Source: Actinomycetota bacterium
GTDB taxonomy: Bacteria > Actinomycetota > CADDZG01 > JAHWKV01 > JAOPZY01
Direction of reading: 5' to 3'
Assembly (NCBI GenBank): GCA_035765775.1
Contig: DASTWV010000004.1
Span: 1 to 64,000, forward strand
Length of the DNA: 64,000 bases
Shown here: one piece after another, positions 44,223 to 53,727 of the stretch
How the letters are laid out: each line of letters starts with the position of its first letter
Position numbering within the stretch: the stretch's first letter is position 1
The notes under the pieces: model-generated
The model's database searches: none
What the model was told of the DNA's origin: nothing
Seen by the model: only the letters and a program-made list of their open reading frames with translations
Program-made: the position numbers and the translations under genes

Positions 44223-44239
44223 TTCGGGGTGGGAGGGGG

Positions 44240-44614
44240 TTAGCCGGCGCTGCCGATGAGGCGCTGCACCCGGCCCGGGGCGAGCGCGCTGCCCCGGCGG
44301 GCCAGCTTGCGCAGCGTCCGCAGCACCTCGGGGTCGCCATCCCAGTGGTCCCGCAGCACCTGGTCGCTCGCCCCGTTCAGCAGGACGTCCAGGGCCACCA
44401 CCGGCATGATCACGTCGTTGATCCGGCGCAGCCCCAGCAGCCGGCGGGGCACCATGCCGATGGGGTCCAGCAGGTAGGCGGTGATGCCGCCGACGATGAG
44501 CTTGTTGGCCTTCGGCACCCGGGGGTCCATCATCAGGGCGACCACCAGCTTGCCGATCGCCGGGACGGCCAGGCCCCAGCGCTTGAGCTCCCGCAGCAAC
44601 AGGTCGGCGTTCAC
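44240..44614 (-). CDS. DUF1232/YkvA-like small membrane protein
   Basis: A 124-residue protein with the DUF1232 pattern: MDPRVPKANKLIVGGITAYL, then LDPIGMVPRRLLGLRRINDV. It has one or two short hydrophobic helices. The usual 'PiDliPD' and 'DD' acidic positions are partly altered (DPIGMVP, RINDV). Function is unknown for the family. GTG 44614 is used; it lies 10 bp downstream of the ROK kinase stop. Confidence 0.75.
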   Translation of the reverse strand: MNADLLLRELKRWGLAVPAIGKLVVALMMDPRVPKANKLIVGGITAYLLDPIGMVPRRLLGLRRINDVIMPVVALDVLLNGASDQVLRDHWDGDPEVLRTLRKLARRGSALAPGRVQRLIGSAG

Positions 44615-44624
44615 AGAGCCCAGC

Positions 44625-45566
44625 CTACCGGTTGTGGGCGGCGTGTTCGCGGGCGAGGGCCGCCGCCCCGAGCGCACCGGCGTCGTTGCCCAGGGCGGCG
44701 GCCACGATCCGGGGGGGCGGCCGCCGGTCCCCGACCCGCTGCCCCAGCTCCTGGCGGGCCGGCTCCAAGAGGAACCACCCGGCCCCGGCGGCGCCGCCGC
44801 CGACGACGACCAGGGCGGGGTCGAAGACGTTGACCAGGCTGGCGAGGCCGGTGCCCAGCCAGCGGCCCGCCCGCTCGAGGATGCCGGCGGCGTACTCATC
44901 GCCCGCATGCGCCGCCTCCGCCACCAGGGCCCCGGTGATGCGCTGCGGCTGGTCGCCCGCCAGCTCGAGCACGATGGAGTCCCCGGCCGAGCCGATGCCC
45001 TCCCGGGCCATCCGCCCGATAGCCGTCCCCGAGGCCAGCGCCTCGAGGCACCCGCGCTGGCCGCAGCCGCACATCGGGCCGCCCTCGACGAGGGTGATGT
45101 GGCCGAACTCGCCGGCGTACCCCCGATCGCCCTGCAGGAGGCGACCGTCCACAATCGCCCCGCCCCCGATGCCGGTCCCGACCGTCAGCAAGATCATGTC
45201 GGCCACCCCGCGGCCCGCCCCGTGCTGGTGCTCCGCCCAGGTGGCGGCGGTGGCGTCGTTGACCACGACCGACGGGAGGCCGAAGCGGCCCCGGATCGCC
45301 GCCCCGAGGTCCGGGTCCTCGAAGGCGAGGTTGGGCGAGAACATCGCCCGCCCTGACGGCCGCTCCACCATCGCCGCCGCGGCCACCCCCACCGCCGAGG
45401 GGCGCTCGTCCGAGGCGTCCAGCAGGGCAGCCAGCGTCCGCAGGGTGGATCGGGTGGCGGCGTCGGGCTCGGTCGGGCGCGTGGCCCGGGCGCGGATCTC
45501 CCCGGCCTCGTCGACCAGGGCGGCGAACACCTTGGTACCCCCGAGGTCGACCCCTGCGGTCAGCAT
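44625..45566 (-). CDS. ROK-family sugar kinase (glucokinase-like)
   Basis: A 313-residue kinase with the ATP phosphate-binding start GVDLGGTKV, catalytic Asp in VVNDATAATWAEH, the ROK glycine run TVGTGIGGGAIVDG, substrate residues in AGEFGHITLVEGG and the zinc site CGCGQRGCLEAL. It is expected to phosphorylate glucose or a related hexose at C6. The zinc cysteines are all present. It is followed by the DUF1232 gene and preceded by the SRPBCC gene with 19 bp between. Confidence 0.9.
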   Translation of the reverse strand: MLTAGVDLGGTKVFAALVDEAGEIRARATRPTEPDAATRSTLRTLAALLDASDERPSAVGVAAAAMVERPSGRAMFSPNLAFEDPDLGAAIRGRFGLPSVVVNDATAATWAEHQHGAGRGVADMILLTVGTGIGGGAIVDGRLLQGDRGYAGEFGHITLVEGGPMCGCGQRGCLEALASGTAIGRMAREGIGSAGDSIVLELAGDQPQRITGALVAEAAHAGDEYAAGILERAGRWLGTGLASLVNVFDPALVVVGGGAAGAGWFLLEPARQELGQRVGDRRPPPRIVAAALGNDAGALGAAALAREHAAHNR

Positions 45567-45585
45567 CGGGCCGGGGGCGGCGCCC

Positions 45586-46023
45586 CTACTCGCCGGACTC
45601 GCAGCGCTTCTTCAGGCCCCCGAGCGCCCGGGAGACGATCATCTTCACTGCCTGCCGGCGGATGAACGACGGGACCGGGAAGCCCGGGTCGATCTCGAAG
45701 TTGTAGGTCACCGTCGTGGTGTCGCCGGTCTGGGAGAGGGCGTAGGAGCCCTTGATGAGCTTCACATCGCCCCCTTCCTCGTTGACCCAGGCGACGCCGT
45801 CGGGCGGGTAGGTGTAGTCGAGGGTGTACTTCACCGTCTTGATCTTGGCATCGAGCACGAAGGCGGCCCGGGACGGACGGCCCTCGCCATCCCGGTCCAG
45901 GATGCTGGCCTCCTTGAACTCCTCGTTCCACTTCGGGTAGGCCTCGAGATCGGTGACCACCTGCAGGATGCGGGTCGGGGTGGCCTTGATGTCGATTGTC
46001 TCGCTTCCGGACTCTGCTGCCAT
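45586..46023 (-). CDS. SRPBCC/polyketide cyclase-like protein
   Basis: A 145-residue START/Bet v1-like fold. The N-terminal SETIDIKATPTRILQVVTDL, then EAYPKWNEEFKEASIL, is the signature of the actinobacterial SRPBCC family, which binds hydrophobic ligands. No enzyme residues can be assigned. It shares strand and close spacing with the ROK kinase gene and may be part of the same transcript. Confidence 0.82.
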   Translation of the reverse strand: MAAESGSETIDIKATPTRILQVVTDLEAYPKWNEEFKEASILDRDGEGRPSRAAFVLDAKIKTVKYTLDYTYPPDGVAWVNEEGGDVKLIKGSYALSQTGDTTTVTYNFEIDPGFPVPSFIRRQAVKMIVSRALGGLKKRCESGE

Positions 46024-46101
46024 CGCACAGTGCCTTTCGTGAACGGTCCCCCCTACGAAGTGGTACCCGGCGCCGGGGGATCGGCTGATTCTAGAGCGCC
46101 T

Positions 46102-46866
46102 TTACAGAGAAAGACGAAGCGCGCGGTGGGTCTTCCTGAAGTACCCGGCATTGACGAGGTGCGTCCTCCCGACATGCGTCGAGGAGAGCAGCGGCTGGTG
46201 GATGTGGCCGAAGAAGACCCGCTGGGGCTGGACCTCACGCACGTAGGCCAGCAGCCCGGCCGACCCCCGCTCCCGCCGGCGGGCGATGGTGTCGTAGGTC
46301 AGCTCGGGCAGGTCGGGGGGGACGTGCGAGCAGACGATGTCCACCTCGCCCAAGGCCGCCAGCTTGGCATCGAAATCTTCCTCGGAGACCTCACCCGCCA
46401 CCCCCAGCGGCGTGGGCAGCCCACCCCCGGCGAAGCCGACCCGCAGCCCCTCGATCTCGACCACCTTCCCGTCGACAAACTCGGCGCACGAGCCGAGTTC
46501 TTCAGCGGCGATGGCCGGTGAGTCTACGTTGCCCAGGATGAGCAGCGTGCGGGCGGGCAGGACCTGGGCGACCCGCCGGTAGCCCTCCCGGATCCGGCCC
46601 TGGAAGGCGGCCGTGACCTCTTCCTCCCGGCCCTCCCGCCGGCGGCGCATCACGGCCCGGGCCTCGTCGAAGCGGCGCTGCGCCCGGAGCTGGACCACCT
46701 CGGCCACCGCCTCGGCGCCGTAGACCTCGACGAGGATGCCGTCCATTGCCCGGTAGTCGATGACATTGATCAGGTCGCCCAGCAGCAGCAGGGTGTCCCA
46801 GGGTCCCACCTCCCGGGCGAGGGCCTCGACGCCGGAGTGGAGATCGGACACCACCTTGACCGCCAT
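46102..46866 (-). CDS. Calcineurin-like metallophosphoesterase
   Basis: A 254-residue phosphoesterase with the dinuclear metal motifs in order: DLHSG, LLGDLIN, GNVDSP, CSHVPP and GHIHQP. It would hydrolyse a phosphomonoester or diester; the substrate is unknown. A helical insert of about 60 residues (YGAEAVAEVVQLRAQRRFDE and following) sits between the second and third motifs. ATG 46866 starts just before the first motif, and the longer open frame to 46977 is unlike the family. Confidence 0.88.
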   Translation of the reverse strand: MAVKVVSDLHSGVEALAREVGPWDTLLLLGDLINVIDYRAMDGILVEVYGAEAVAEVVQLRAQRRFDEARAVMRRRREGREEEVTAAFQGRIREGYRRVAQVLPARTLLILGNVDSPAIAAEELGSCAEFVDGKVVEIEGLRVGFAGGGLPTPLGVAGEVSEEDFDAKLAALGEVDIVCSHVPPDLPELTYDTIARRRERGSAGLLAYVREVQPQRVFFGHIHQPLLSSTHVGRTHLVNAGYFRKTHRALRLSL

Positions 46867-46936
46867 CCCCGCAAGGTTAGCCGCCCGGCATGCAAATCCA
46901 GACATCGGTCGGGCGCGGCAGGAAGAATGAGGGGTC

Positions 46937-47728
46937 TTGAGCGGGGAGAGGTTCGTGCTGTTCGATTTCGGCCACACCCTGGTGGATTTCCGCCGGGTTC
47001 CCGCCGCGCTCTTCGCCGCCTACGGCGAGATCCGCAACCGGCTGATCCGGGAGGCGCACCACGAGGTGCCTGAGACCGAGGACCTCGCCCGGCAGATCAC
47101 CGACGCCATGGACGCCCTGGTGCGGCGCTCCTACGAGGAGGCCCGCATCCAGGAGCTGGACGTCGTCGAGCTGCTCACCGAGGCCTTCGCCGGCATCGGG
47201 GTCCACCTCCCCCCGACGCTGGCCCGTGAGCTGGCCGTCCTGGACCACCGGGCCTTCTCGGGGTCGATCGCCGTGCCTCAGGCCACCATCGGCGTCCTGG
47301 AGGCGCTGCGGGAGCGGGAGGTGGGCATGGGGCTGGTGTCCAACATCACCCTGATGCCGCACCTCCTCCGGGCCGACCTCGAGGCCCTCGGGCTGGCGCC
47401 CTTCCTCGCTGCCACCGCGTTCAGCTCCGAGTTCGGCTGGCGCAAGCCGGACCGGCGGATCTTCGAGCACGTGCTGAGCGGCCTGGGCGCCCGGCCGACG
47501 CAGGCCGCCTTCGTCGGCGACCGGCTGTATGACGACATCGGCGGCGCCCAGAAGGTCGGGATGCGCACCGTCCTCACCCGTCAGTTCCGCAACGAGCTCG
47601 ACGGCGCCGAGCGCGCCGAGGCGCTGGCGGCGGGCGGCGATGTGGTGGCCACCCTGGAGCCCGACGCCGCCATCGACACGCTGGAGGACCTGCCCGCAGT
47701 CCTGGCGGGGTGGGGCTGGTGGAATTAG
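46937..47728 (+). CDS. HAD-superfamily hydrolase
   Basis: A 263-residue HAD protein. Motif I reads LFDFGHTLVDF: the nucleophilic Asp is present but the general acid two residues later is Gly instead of Asp. Motif II is LVSNIT, motif III lysine is in WRKPDRRIF, and motif IV is FVGDRLYDDIGGAQ. The missing acid implies altered or weak phosphatase activity; other HAD enzymes with this change exist. The TTG at 46937 is used, with GTG 46952 as an alternative just before motif I. It is divergent from the metallophosphoesterase gene. Confidence 0.82.
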   Translation: MSGERFVLFDFGHTLVDFRRVPAALFAAYGEIRNRLIREAHHEVPETEDLARQITDAMDALVRRSYEEARIQELDVVELLTEAFAGIGVHLPPTLARELAVLDHRAFSGSIAVPQATIGVLEALREREVGMGLVSNITLMPHLLRADLEALGLAPFLAATAFSSEFGWRKPDRRIFEHVLSGLGARPTQAAFVGDRLYDDIGGAQKVGMRTVLTRQFRNELDGAERAEALAAGGDVVATLEPDAAIDTLEDLPAVLAGWGWWN

Positions 47729-47773
47729 TGAGCAATGCGAGACAATCTCGGTTCTGCCTATGAGGAGGCCACG

Positions 47774-50557
47774 ATGACCCAATCCCCGTCCCGCCCGCAC
47801 CCGGCTGCCCGCCACCCGCTGGCCAGCGGCACCCTCCTCGCCCTGTTGGCGAGCCTCCTCATCGCCGCCCCGGGGACGCCGCTGGCGGGCCGGGCGGGGG
47901 CCGAGGTGGTGACGACCGGCACCATCTCGGAGATTGCGATCCCGACGCTGACCGCCGCCGCCGAACCGGTGGGCATCACCTCCGGGCCGGACGGCAACCT
48001 GTGGTTCACCGATGCCACCAACTCGGGCGTCGGCAAGGTGGCGACCAACGGCACCGGGGCCACGGTCCACGCCACCCTCACCCCGAGCGCCGAGCCGGTG
48101 GCCATCGCCTCCGACGGGTCCAACCTGTGGTTCACGGAGTTCACCGCGCTGATCGATCAGGTCGGGCGCACCACCGTGGGGGGCGTGGAGACCGACTTCG
48201 GGGTCTCCACCAGCCTGAGCCTGGCCACCGGCCTCACCCTCGGGCCGGACGGCCGGATGTGGATCGCCGAGAAGGGGGCCAACGCCATCGGGGCGATCGC
48301 GGCCAACGCCGGCGCCGGGACCAAGACCACCGACTACCCGCTCACCGGCACCGTGCACCCGGAGGCGATCGTGTCCCTGGCGGGCAACCTGTGGTTCACC
48401 GAGCAGAGCACCGGCAAGATCGGGGAGATGAACACCAGCGGGACGGTCCTGAACGAGTTCGCCGCGGCCACCGGCGTCGACGGCCTGGCGGCCGGGCCGG
48501 ATGGGAACCTGTGGTTCACGGCCCCGGGTGTCGTCGGCCGGATGACCACCGGCGGGTCGGTGGCGACGTTCCCCATCGCCAGCTCGAACCCGACGTCCAT
48601 CACCGCCGGACCGGACGGCAACCTGTGGTTCACGGACCAGGGCACCAACAAGGTCGGCTCGGTCACCACCGGGGGCACCGTCCAGGAGTACGCCGTCCCC
48701 ACCGCCGGCGCCTTCTCGAGCTCGACGAACATCCCGCCAACGGGCATCACCGCCGGGCTGGACGGCAACATCTGGTTCACCGAGCCCAACACCGGCAAGA
48801 TCGGCAAGCTCCTGATCAGCCCGTCGGTGGCCATCGCCCCGGCCAGCGCTTCGCTCACCTTCGGCAGCCAGGCGATCGGCAGTGCCAGCGCCCCCCAGGT
48901 GGTCACCGCCACGTCAACCGGCGGGGGTACCCTGAGCATCGCCTCGGTCACCCTCGGGGGCACGAGCGCCGCCGACTTCCGGATCGTGAGCGACGGCTGC
49001 GGAGGTCAGGCCCTCATCCCGGCACACAACTCCTGCACGGTGTCGGTCGCCTTCTCGCCCACCACCGGCCCGCTCGGGGCCCGCAACGCCACCCTGACCT
49101 TCGCTGACGATGCCGGGACCCAGTCCCAGGTGGTCAACCTTTCCGGGTCCGCCACCAGCGGCGCCGGGTTCAACCAGAGCAGCATCAGCTTCGGCAACCA
49201 GGCGGTCAGCTCGACCTCGGCGCCGGTGACCCTCACCTTCTCGAACAACGCGGGCGCCAGCTTCTCGGTGACCTCCACCAGCGTCACCGGCCCCAACCCC
49301 GATGACTTCCCCATCGTTGACGGGTGCTCCGGGGCGACGCTGGCTACCGGTCAGACATGCACCATCCAGGTCTCGTTCACCCCCGGCAGCCTCGGCCCGC
49401 GCAGCGCCATCCTGACCGTGACCGACGGGGCGCTCGGGAGCCCCCAGACCGTGCCGTTGTCCGGGACCGGGGTGGCGGCCACCCTGTCGTTCACCCAGAC
49501 CCTGCTCCCCTTCGGCAACCAGCAGGTGGGGGTCACCAGCACCTCCCGGGCGGCGGTGCTCACCAACGTGAGCAACTCGCCGGTGGCGGTCACCTCGACG
49601 TCCATCACCGGGGCGGCGGCCGGCGACTTCGCCGTGACGTCGGACAGCTGCTCGGGCACCACGGTGGCCCCGGGGGGGACGTGCGCCATTGGTGTGGTGT
49701 TCCACCCGAGCTCCCAGGGCATCCGGGCAGCCTCGCTCCAGGTGCACGACACCGGCATCGACAGCCCCCAGTCGATCACCCTCCTCGGGCGGGGCGTCGT
49801 GACGCTGGGGTACTGGCTGGTGGCCAGCGACGGCGGCATCTTCAGCTACGGCTCCGTGGTGTTCCACGGATCGGCGGGCGGCATCCACCTGAACAAGCCC
49901 ATCGTGGGCATGGCGGCCACCACCGACGCCGGTGGGTACTGGCTCGTGGCCACCGACGGCGGCATCTTCAGCTACGGCGACGCCAAGTTCCTCGGGTCCA
50001 CCGGGTCGCTGCGCCTGAACAAGCCCATCGTGGGCATGGCCACGACCCCCGACGGCGGGGGCTACTGGCTGGTCGCCAGCGACGGCGGCATCTTCAGCTA
50101 CGGCGACGCCACCTTCTACGGGTCCACGGGCTCGCTGCACCTCAACCGGCCGATCGTGGGCATGGTGCCCACCGTGGACGGTCACGGCTACTGGCTGGTG
50201 GCCTCCGACGGCGGCATCTTCAGCTACGGCGACGCCACCTTCTACGGGTCCACCGGGGCGATCCATTTGAACAAGCCCATCGTCGGGATGGCCGCCAGCC
50301 CCGACGGGGCGGGGTACTGGCTGGTGGCCACCGACGGGGGCATCTTCTCCTATGGTGACGCCCGGTTCTTCGGCTCCACCGGCTCAATCCACCTCAACAA
50401 GCCCATCGTTGGCATGGCGGGGAGCGCTTCGGGGAATGGGTACTGGATGGTGGCCACCGACGGCGGCATTTTTGCCTTTGGTGATGCGTCGTTCGACGGC
50501 TCAGCGGGCAGCATCCGCCTGAACCAGCCGATCGTCGGGATGGCGCCTGGTTTTTAA
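47774..50557 (+). CDS. Giant secreted protein 1: Vgb-like propeller, ASH-like domains, six DGGIF repeats
   Basis: A 927-residue exported protein with a signal peptide (LLALLASLLIAAPGTPLAG). Residues of about 50-350 hold repeated GPDGNLWFT motifs of a virginiamycin B lyase-like propeller. Three choice-of-anchor/ASH-like Ig domains follow (for example LTFGSQAIGSASAPQVV). From 49808 there are six 42-residue units of the type GYWLVATDGGIFSYGDA. GAGGAGG precedes ATG 47774. The lyase catalytic residues cannot be confirmed, so antibiotic cleavage is not claimed; a surface-binding role is more likely. Confidence 0.75.
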   Translation: MTQSPSRPHPAARHPLASGTLLALLASLLIAAPGTPLAGRAGAEVVTTGTISEIAIPTLTAAAEPVGITSGPDGNLWFTDATNSGVGKVATNGTGATVHATLTPSAEPVAIASDGSNLWFTEFTALIDQVGRTTVGGVETDFGVSTSLSLATGLTLGPDGRMWIAEKGANAIGAIAANAGAGTKTTDYPLTGTVHPEAIVSLAGNLWFTEQSTGKIGEMNTSGTVLNEFAAATGVDGLAAGPDGNLWFTAPGVVGRMTTGGSVATFPIASSNPTSITAGPDGNLWFTDQGTNKVGSVTTGGTVQEYAVPTAGAFSSSTNIPPTGITAGLDGNIWFTEPNTGKIGKLLISPSVAIAPASASLTFGSQAIGSASAPQVVTATSTGGGTLSIASVTLGGTSAADFRIVSDGCGGQALIPAHNSCTVSVAFSPTTGPLGARNATLTFADDAGTQSQVVNLSGSATSGAGFNQSSISFGNQAVSSTSAPVTLTFSNNAGASFSVTSTSVTGPNPDDFPIVDGCSGATLATGQTCTIQVSFTPGSLGPRSAILTVTDGALGSPQTVPLSGTGVAATLSFTQTLLPFGNQQVGVTSTSRAAVLTNVSNSPVAVTSTSITGAAAGDFAVTSDSCSGTTVAPGGTCAIGVVFHPSSQGIRAASLQVHDTGIDSPQSITLLGRGVVTLGYWLVASDGGIFSYGSVVFHGSAGGIHLNKPIVGMAATTDAGGYWLVATDGGIFSYGDAKFLGSTGSLRLNKPIVGMATTPDGGGYWLVASDGGIFSYGDATFYGSTGSLHLNRPIVGMVPTVDGHGYWLVASDGGIFSYGDATFYGSTGAIHLNKPIVGMAASPDGAGYWLVATDGGIFSYGDARFFGSTGSIHLNKPIVGMAGSASGNGYWMVATDGGIFAFGDASFDGSAGSIRLNQPIVGMAPGF
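49808..50554 (+). repeat. Six 126-bp DGGIF-coding repeats (protein 1)
   Basis: Units begin at 49808, 49934, 50060, 50186, 50312 and 50438, exactly 126 bp apart; the last is shortened. Each encodes 42 residues of the form GYWLVASDGGIFSYGDA, then GSTGSLHLNKPIVGMA. Confidence 0.9.
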
Positions 50558-50821
50558 GCAACGGATTCAGCTTTTACGGTTCGAATCCGATATGGAGTAA
50601 GTTCACGCGCCGGAGGAAGCCCAGGAAGGAGTACGGGAGGGCGGAGCACCATTAACGCGCGCTGAAGATTCGCTCAGGCGCCGGGATGAACGCGCTGAAT
50701 CGGGTGCTGGCCTTGCTTTGCAGGGCAGCCAGAGGGTAGGAACAGGCAAAGCAGGAACACTCAGCATCAAAAACAACACAAACAAGGCAGCTTTGAAGTC
50801 CCGCTCACAAAGGAGATGCGT

Positions 50822-53557
50822 ATGCATGATCGCCGGTTGCGGTTGAGTTCAGCCCAGGTCGCCCTGGTGTCCCTCGTCGGCACAGTGCTGGCGGTGGCGC
50901 CCCTGGCGGCGTTGACGACTCCCGCCCAAGCGGCCATCGGCACCCTCACGCAGTTCCAGCCCACGTCCAGCACGGGCGGCAACTGCCCCGGATCCGGCAT
51001 CGTCCAGAACAACAGCAGCGACCCGGTCGGCCTGACCACCCTCGGTGCCAACCTGTTCTACACCGATGCCGGCGAGGACCTGTCCGCCCCCAATTCGGGC
51101 GTGCCGGGCGGATCACCCGCTCCCAGCTGCCAGATCGGGTCGTTTGACCCGGCGTCGCAGACCCTCTCCCTCTACCAGGTCGAGCCGCCGGGCGCGGTGA
51201 CCGTCGCCATCGCTCCCGACGCGCAGGGCAACCTGTGGGCCGTGAACAACGGCAGCTCGACCAACGACATCGACTCCTTCACCGCCCAGGGCGGCAACCG
51301 GTTCGCGCCCGTGGGAGTGGCCGACCCAAACCAGACAACCGGCACCGCCTCGCCGCAGCTGACCGACATCACCCCCGGCCCCGACGGGCGCATGTGGTTC
51401 ACCGAGTTCGGGGCGGGCCGGATCGGCGCGATCAACACCGAGGGCACAGGCCTCAGCATCTTCACACTGCCCGGCGGCCAGCCGCTCGGCACGACCACGA
51501 CCGTGACCGAACAGCCTGAGGCCATTGTGGCCGGGCCGGACGGCAACCTGTGGACGACGGTGCAGGGCGGCAGGTACATCGGCGTGCTCGACCCGACCGG
51601 CCACCTGGTTCACCAGTTCGCCGCCGTGCCGCCTGCCGGCGACCCGGCCCCGTCCAACGCCGGGGTCGCGCTCGCCGGTCTCGACGGCATCACCGTCGGC
51701 CCGGACGGCGCCGGCGGCAAAGCGCTCTGGTTCACCGCCGAAGGTGACCACAGCCCCGGGAGCCCGCCCTTCCGGCCGACGATGGTGGGCAACGGCGCCC
51801 TCGGCATGATCACCACGGGAGGTGCCATTCATACCTTCGTCCCGCCCGGCGACCTCCCCGGCTCGGGCAACGGGTTCGGCGCCTTCGCCCCCAACTCGAT
51901 CATCGCCGGCCCCGACGGCAACATCTACATGACCGACGTCTCCACCAGCTCGGTGTGGCAGTTCAACCCCACCACCCACGCCTGGCTCTCGGTCTCCGTG
52001 CCCGGGTGCCACGACCCCAACTCCAACACCAACATCAGCCCCTTCTCCGGCAACGTGCAGCCCACCGGCATGACGGTCGGCCCCGATGGCAACGTCTGGT
52101 TCACCGAGAACAACACCTGCGGCGCACTGGATCGCGTATCGGTTGCGTCGGCCATCACGTTCTCGCCGTCGCCGCTGGCGTTCGGCACGCAGGGCGTCGG
52201 GACGGCGAGCTCTCTGGCGGTCACGGCAATGAACACCAGCGGGGCGGCGATCAGCATCAGCAATGTCCAGGTGGTCGGCCCCAACGCCGGCGACTTCACC
52301 ATCCCGACCAACACCTGCGGAGCGTCGCTCGGGTCCGGGGCGTCGTGCAGCGTCACCGTGCAGTTCAAACCCAGTGCCCAGGGCACGCGGACCGCATCCC
52401 TGCAGTTCACCGACACCGGATCGGGCAGCCCGCATGCAGTGGTGCTGAGCGGCACCGGTTCCGGCGCCCCCACCTTGACCCCGAACAGCGCCACGTACCC
52501 CGATCAGGGGGTCGGCACCACCGGTAGGGCCATCGTGTTCAGCCTGAGCAACGTCACCGGAGCACCGGTGGCGGTCAACCCCGGCGGCGTCAGCGTGGGC
52601 GGCACCAACGCCGGCGACTTCCTGGTGCTGTCCGACGGCTGCTCCGGCAAGACGGTGGCGAGCGGGTCCAGCTGCGCCGTGCAGGTCGCCTTCCGGCCCA
52701 CCGCGCTTGGGGGCCGCTCGGCGTCGCTGTCCGTCGCCTTCGCCGGTGCCGGCAGCCCGCAGACCTCCAACCTGGCGGGGAGGGGCGTCGCCCCCGCCGC
52801 CAGCGGCGGCGGCTACTGGCTGGTGGCCACCGACGGTGGCATCTTCAACTACGGCAACACCTCGTTCTTCGGCTCGACGGGCTCCATCCACCTGAACCAG
52901 CCCATCGTCGGCATGGCCCGCACGCCCGACGGCGGCGGCTACTGGCTGGTGGCCAGCGACGGCGGCATCTTCAGCTACGGCGACGCCAAGTTCTTCGGCT
53001 CGACGGGCTCCATCCACCTCAACAAGCCCATCGTGGGCATGGCCTCCACCCCGGACGGCCAGGGCTACTGGCTGGTGGCGACCGACGGCGGCATCTTCGC
53101 CTACGGCGACGCCAAGTTCTTCGGGTCGACGGGCTCCATCCACCTCAACAAGCCCATCGTGGGCATGGCGCCCACCCTGGGCGGCGGTGGCTACTGGCTG
53201 GTGGCCAGCGACGGTGGCATCTTCAACTACGGCGACGCCTCGTTCCACGGCTCCGCCGGGTCGATCCACCTGAACAAGCCGATCGTGGGCATGGCAGCCA
53301 CGACCAGTGGGGGCGGCTACTACCTGGTGGCCACCGACGGCGGCATCTTTGCCTACGGCGACGCCCTGTTCCACGGCTCCGCCGGGGCGATCCACCTGAA
53401 CCAGCCCATCGTCGGCATGGCGGGCACGCCCGACTCGGGCGGCTACTGGCTGGTGGCCAGCGACGGCGGCATCTTCAACTACGGCGACGCCGGCTTCTTC
53501 GGCTCCGCCGGGGCGATCCACCTGAACAAGCCGATCGTGGGGATGACCGCCCGGTAG
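50822..53557 (+). CDS. Giant secreted protein 2: Vgb-like propeller, ASH-like domains, six DGGIF repeats
   Basis: A 911-residue paralogue of the preceding gene product: signal peptide (VALVSLVGTVLAVAPLAALT), propeller with GPDGRMWFTEFGAGRIGAI and similar repeats, two ASH-like domains (LAFGTQGVGTASSLAV and SATYPDQGVGTTGRAIV) and six C-terminal DGGIF units from 52811. ATG 50822 is preferred over ATG 50816 because AAAGGAG then stands seven bases away. A strong hairpin follows the gene. Its 264-bp upstream spacer sets it apart from the first paralogue. Confidence 0.75.
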   Translation: MHDRRLRLSSAQVALVSLVGTVLAVAPLAALTTPAQAAIGTLTQFQPTSSTGGNCPGSGIVQNNSSDPVGLTTLGANLFYTDAGEDLSAPNSGVPGGSPAPSCQIGSFDPASQTLSLYQVEPPGAVTVAIAPDAQGNLWAVNNGSSTNDIDSFTAQGGNRFAPVGVADPNQTTGTASPQLTDITPGPDGRMWFTEFGAGRIGAINTEGTGLSIFTLPGGQPLGTTTTVTEQPEAIVAGPDGNLWTTVQGGRYIGVLDPTGHLVHQFAAVPPAGDPAPSNAGVALAGLDGITVGPDGAGGKALWFTAEGDHSPGSPPFRPTMVGNGALGMITTGGAIHTFVPPGDLPGSGNGFGAFAPNSIIAGPDGNIYMTDVSTSSVWQFNPTTHAWLSVSVPGCHDPNSNTNISPFSGNVQPTGMTVGPDGNVWFTENNTCGALDRVSVASAITFSPSPLAFGTQGVGTASSLAVTAMNTSGAAISISNVQVVGPNAGDFTIPTNTCGASLGSGASCSVTVQFKPSAQGTRTASLQFTDTGSGSPHAVVLSGTGSGAPTLTPNSATYPDQGVGTTGRAIVFSLSNVTGAPVAVNPGGVSVGGTNAGDFLVLSDGCSGKTVASGSSCAVQVAFRPTALGGRSASLSVAFAGAGSPQTSNLAGRGVAPAASGGGYWLVATDGGIFNYGNTSFFGSTGSIHLNQPIVGMARTPDGGGYWLVASDGGIFSYGDAKFFGSTGSIHLNKPIVGMASTPDGQGYWLVATDGGIFAYGDAKFFGSTGSIHLNKPIVGMAPTLGGGGYWLVASDGGIFNYGDASFHGSAGSIHLNKPIVGMAATTSGGGYYLVATDGGIFAYGDALFHGSAGAIHLNQPIVGMAGTPDSGGYWLVASDGGIFNYGDAGFFGSAGAIHLNKPIVGMTAR
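52811..53554 (+). repeat. Six 126-bp DGGIF-coding repeats (protein 2)
   Basis: Units begin at 52811 and repeat every 126 bp to 53441. Compared with protein 1, FNYGD and FAYGD variants alternate with FSYGD. Confidence 0.9.
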
Positions 53558-53585
53558 CCCCACCTGCAGTCCCGACGTTTCCCGG

Positions 53586-53613
53586 CCGGCCGGGGGCACC
53601 TGCCCCCGGCCGG
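53586..53613 (+). terminator. Strong hairpin terminator after giant protein 2
   Basis: CCGGCCGGGGGCA (53586-53598) and TGCCCCCGGCCGG (53601-53613) are perfectly complementary over 13 bp. TGCGCGTCGGG follows, the same bases that follow the terminator at 57146-57173. No U-tract is present. Confidence 0.75.
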
Positions 53614-53727
53614 TGCGCGTCGGGAGGCGGCTCGCCCGGGATTGGCCGGGTGGGCGTCGCAACCGGCGACGCCCGAACGAGGACAATGACGCGACCCGAT
53701 GCCCGCTATTCACGGAGGAGGCCTCAG

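Noticed and set aside
47774-48830. Streptogramin resistance by virginiamycin B lyase activity
   Set aside because: The propeller repeats match Vgb in outline, but the catalytic residues cannot be confirmed and the protein is secreted and multi-domain; the resemblance is taken as fold only.
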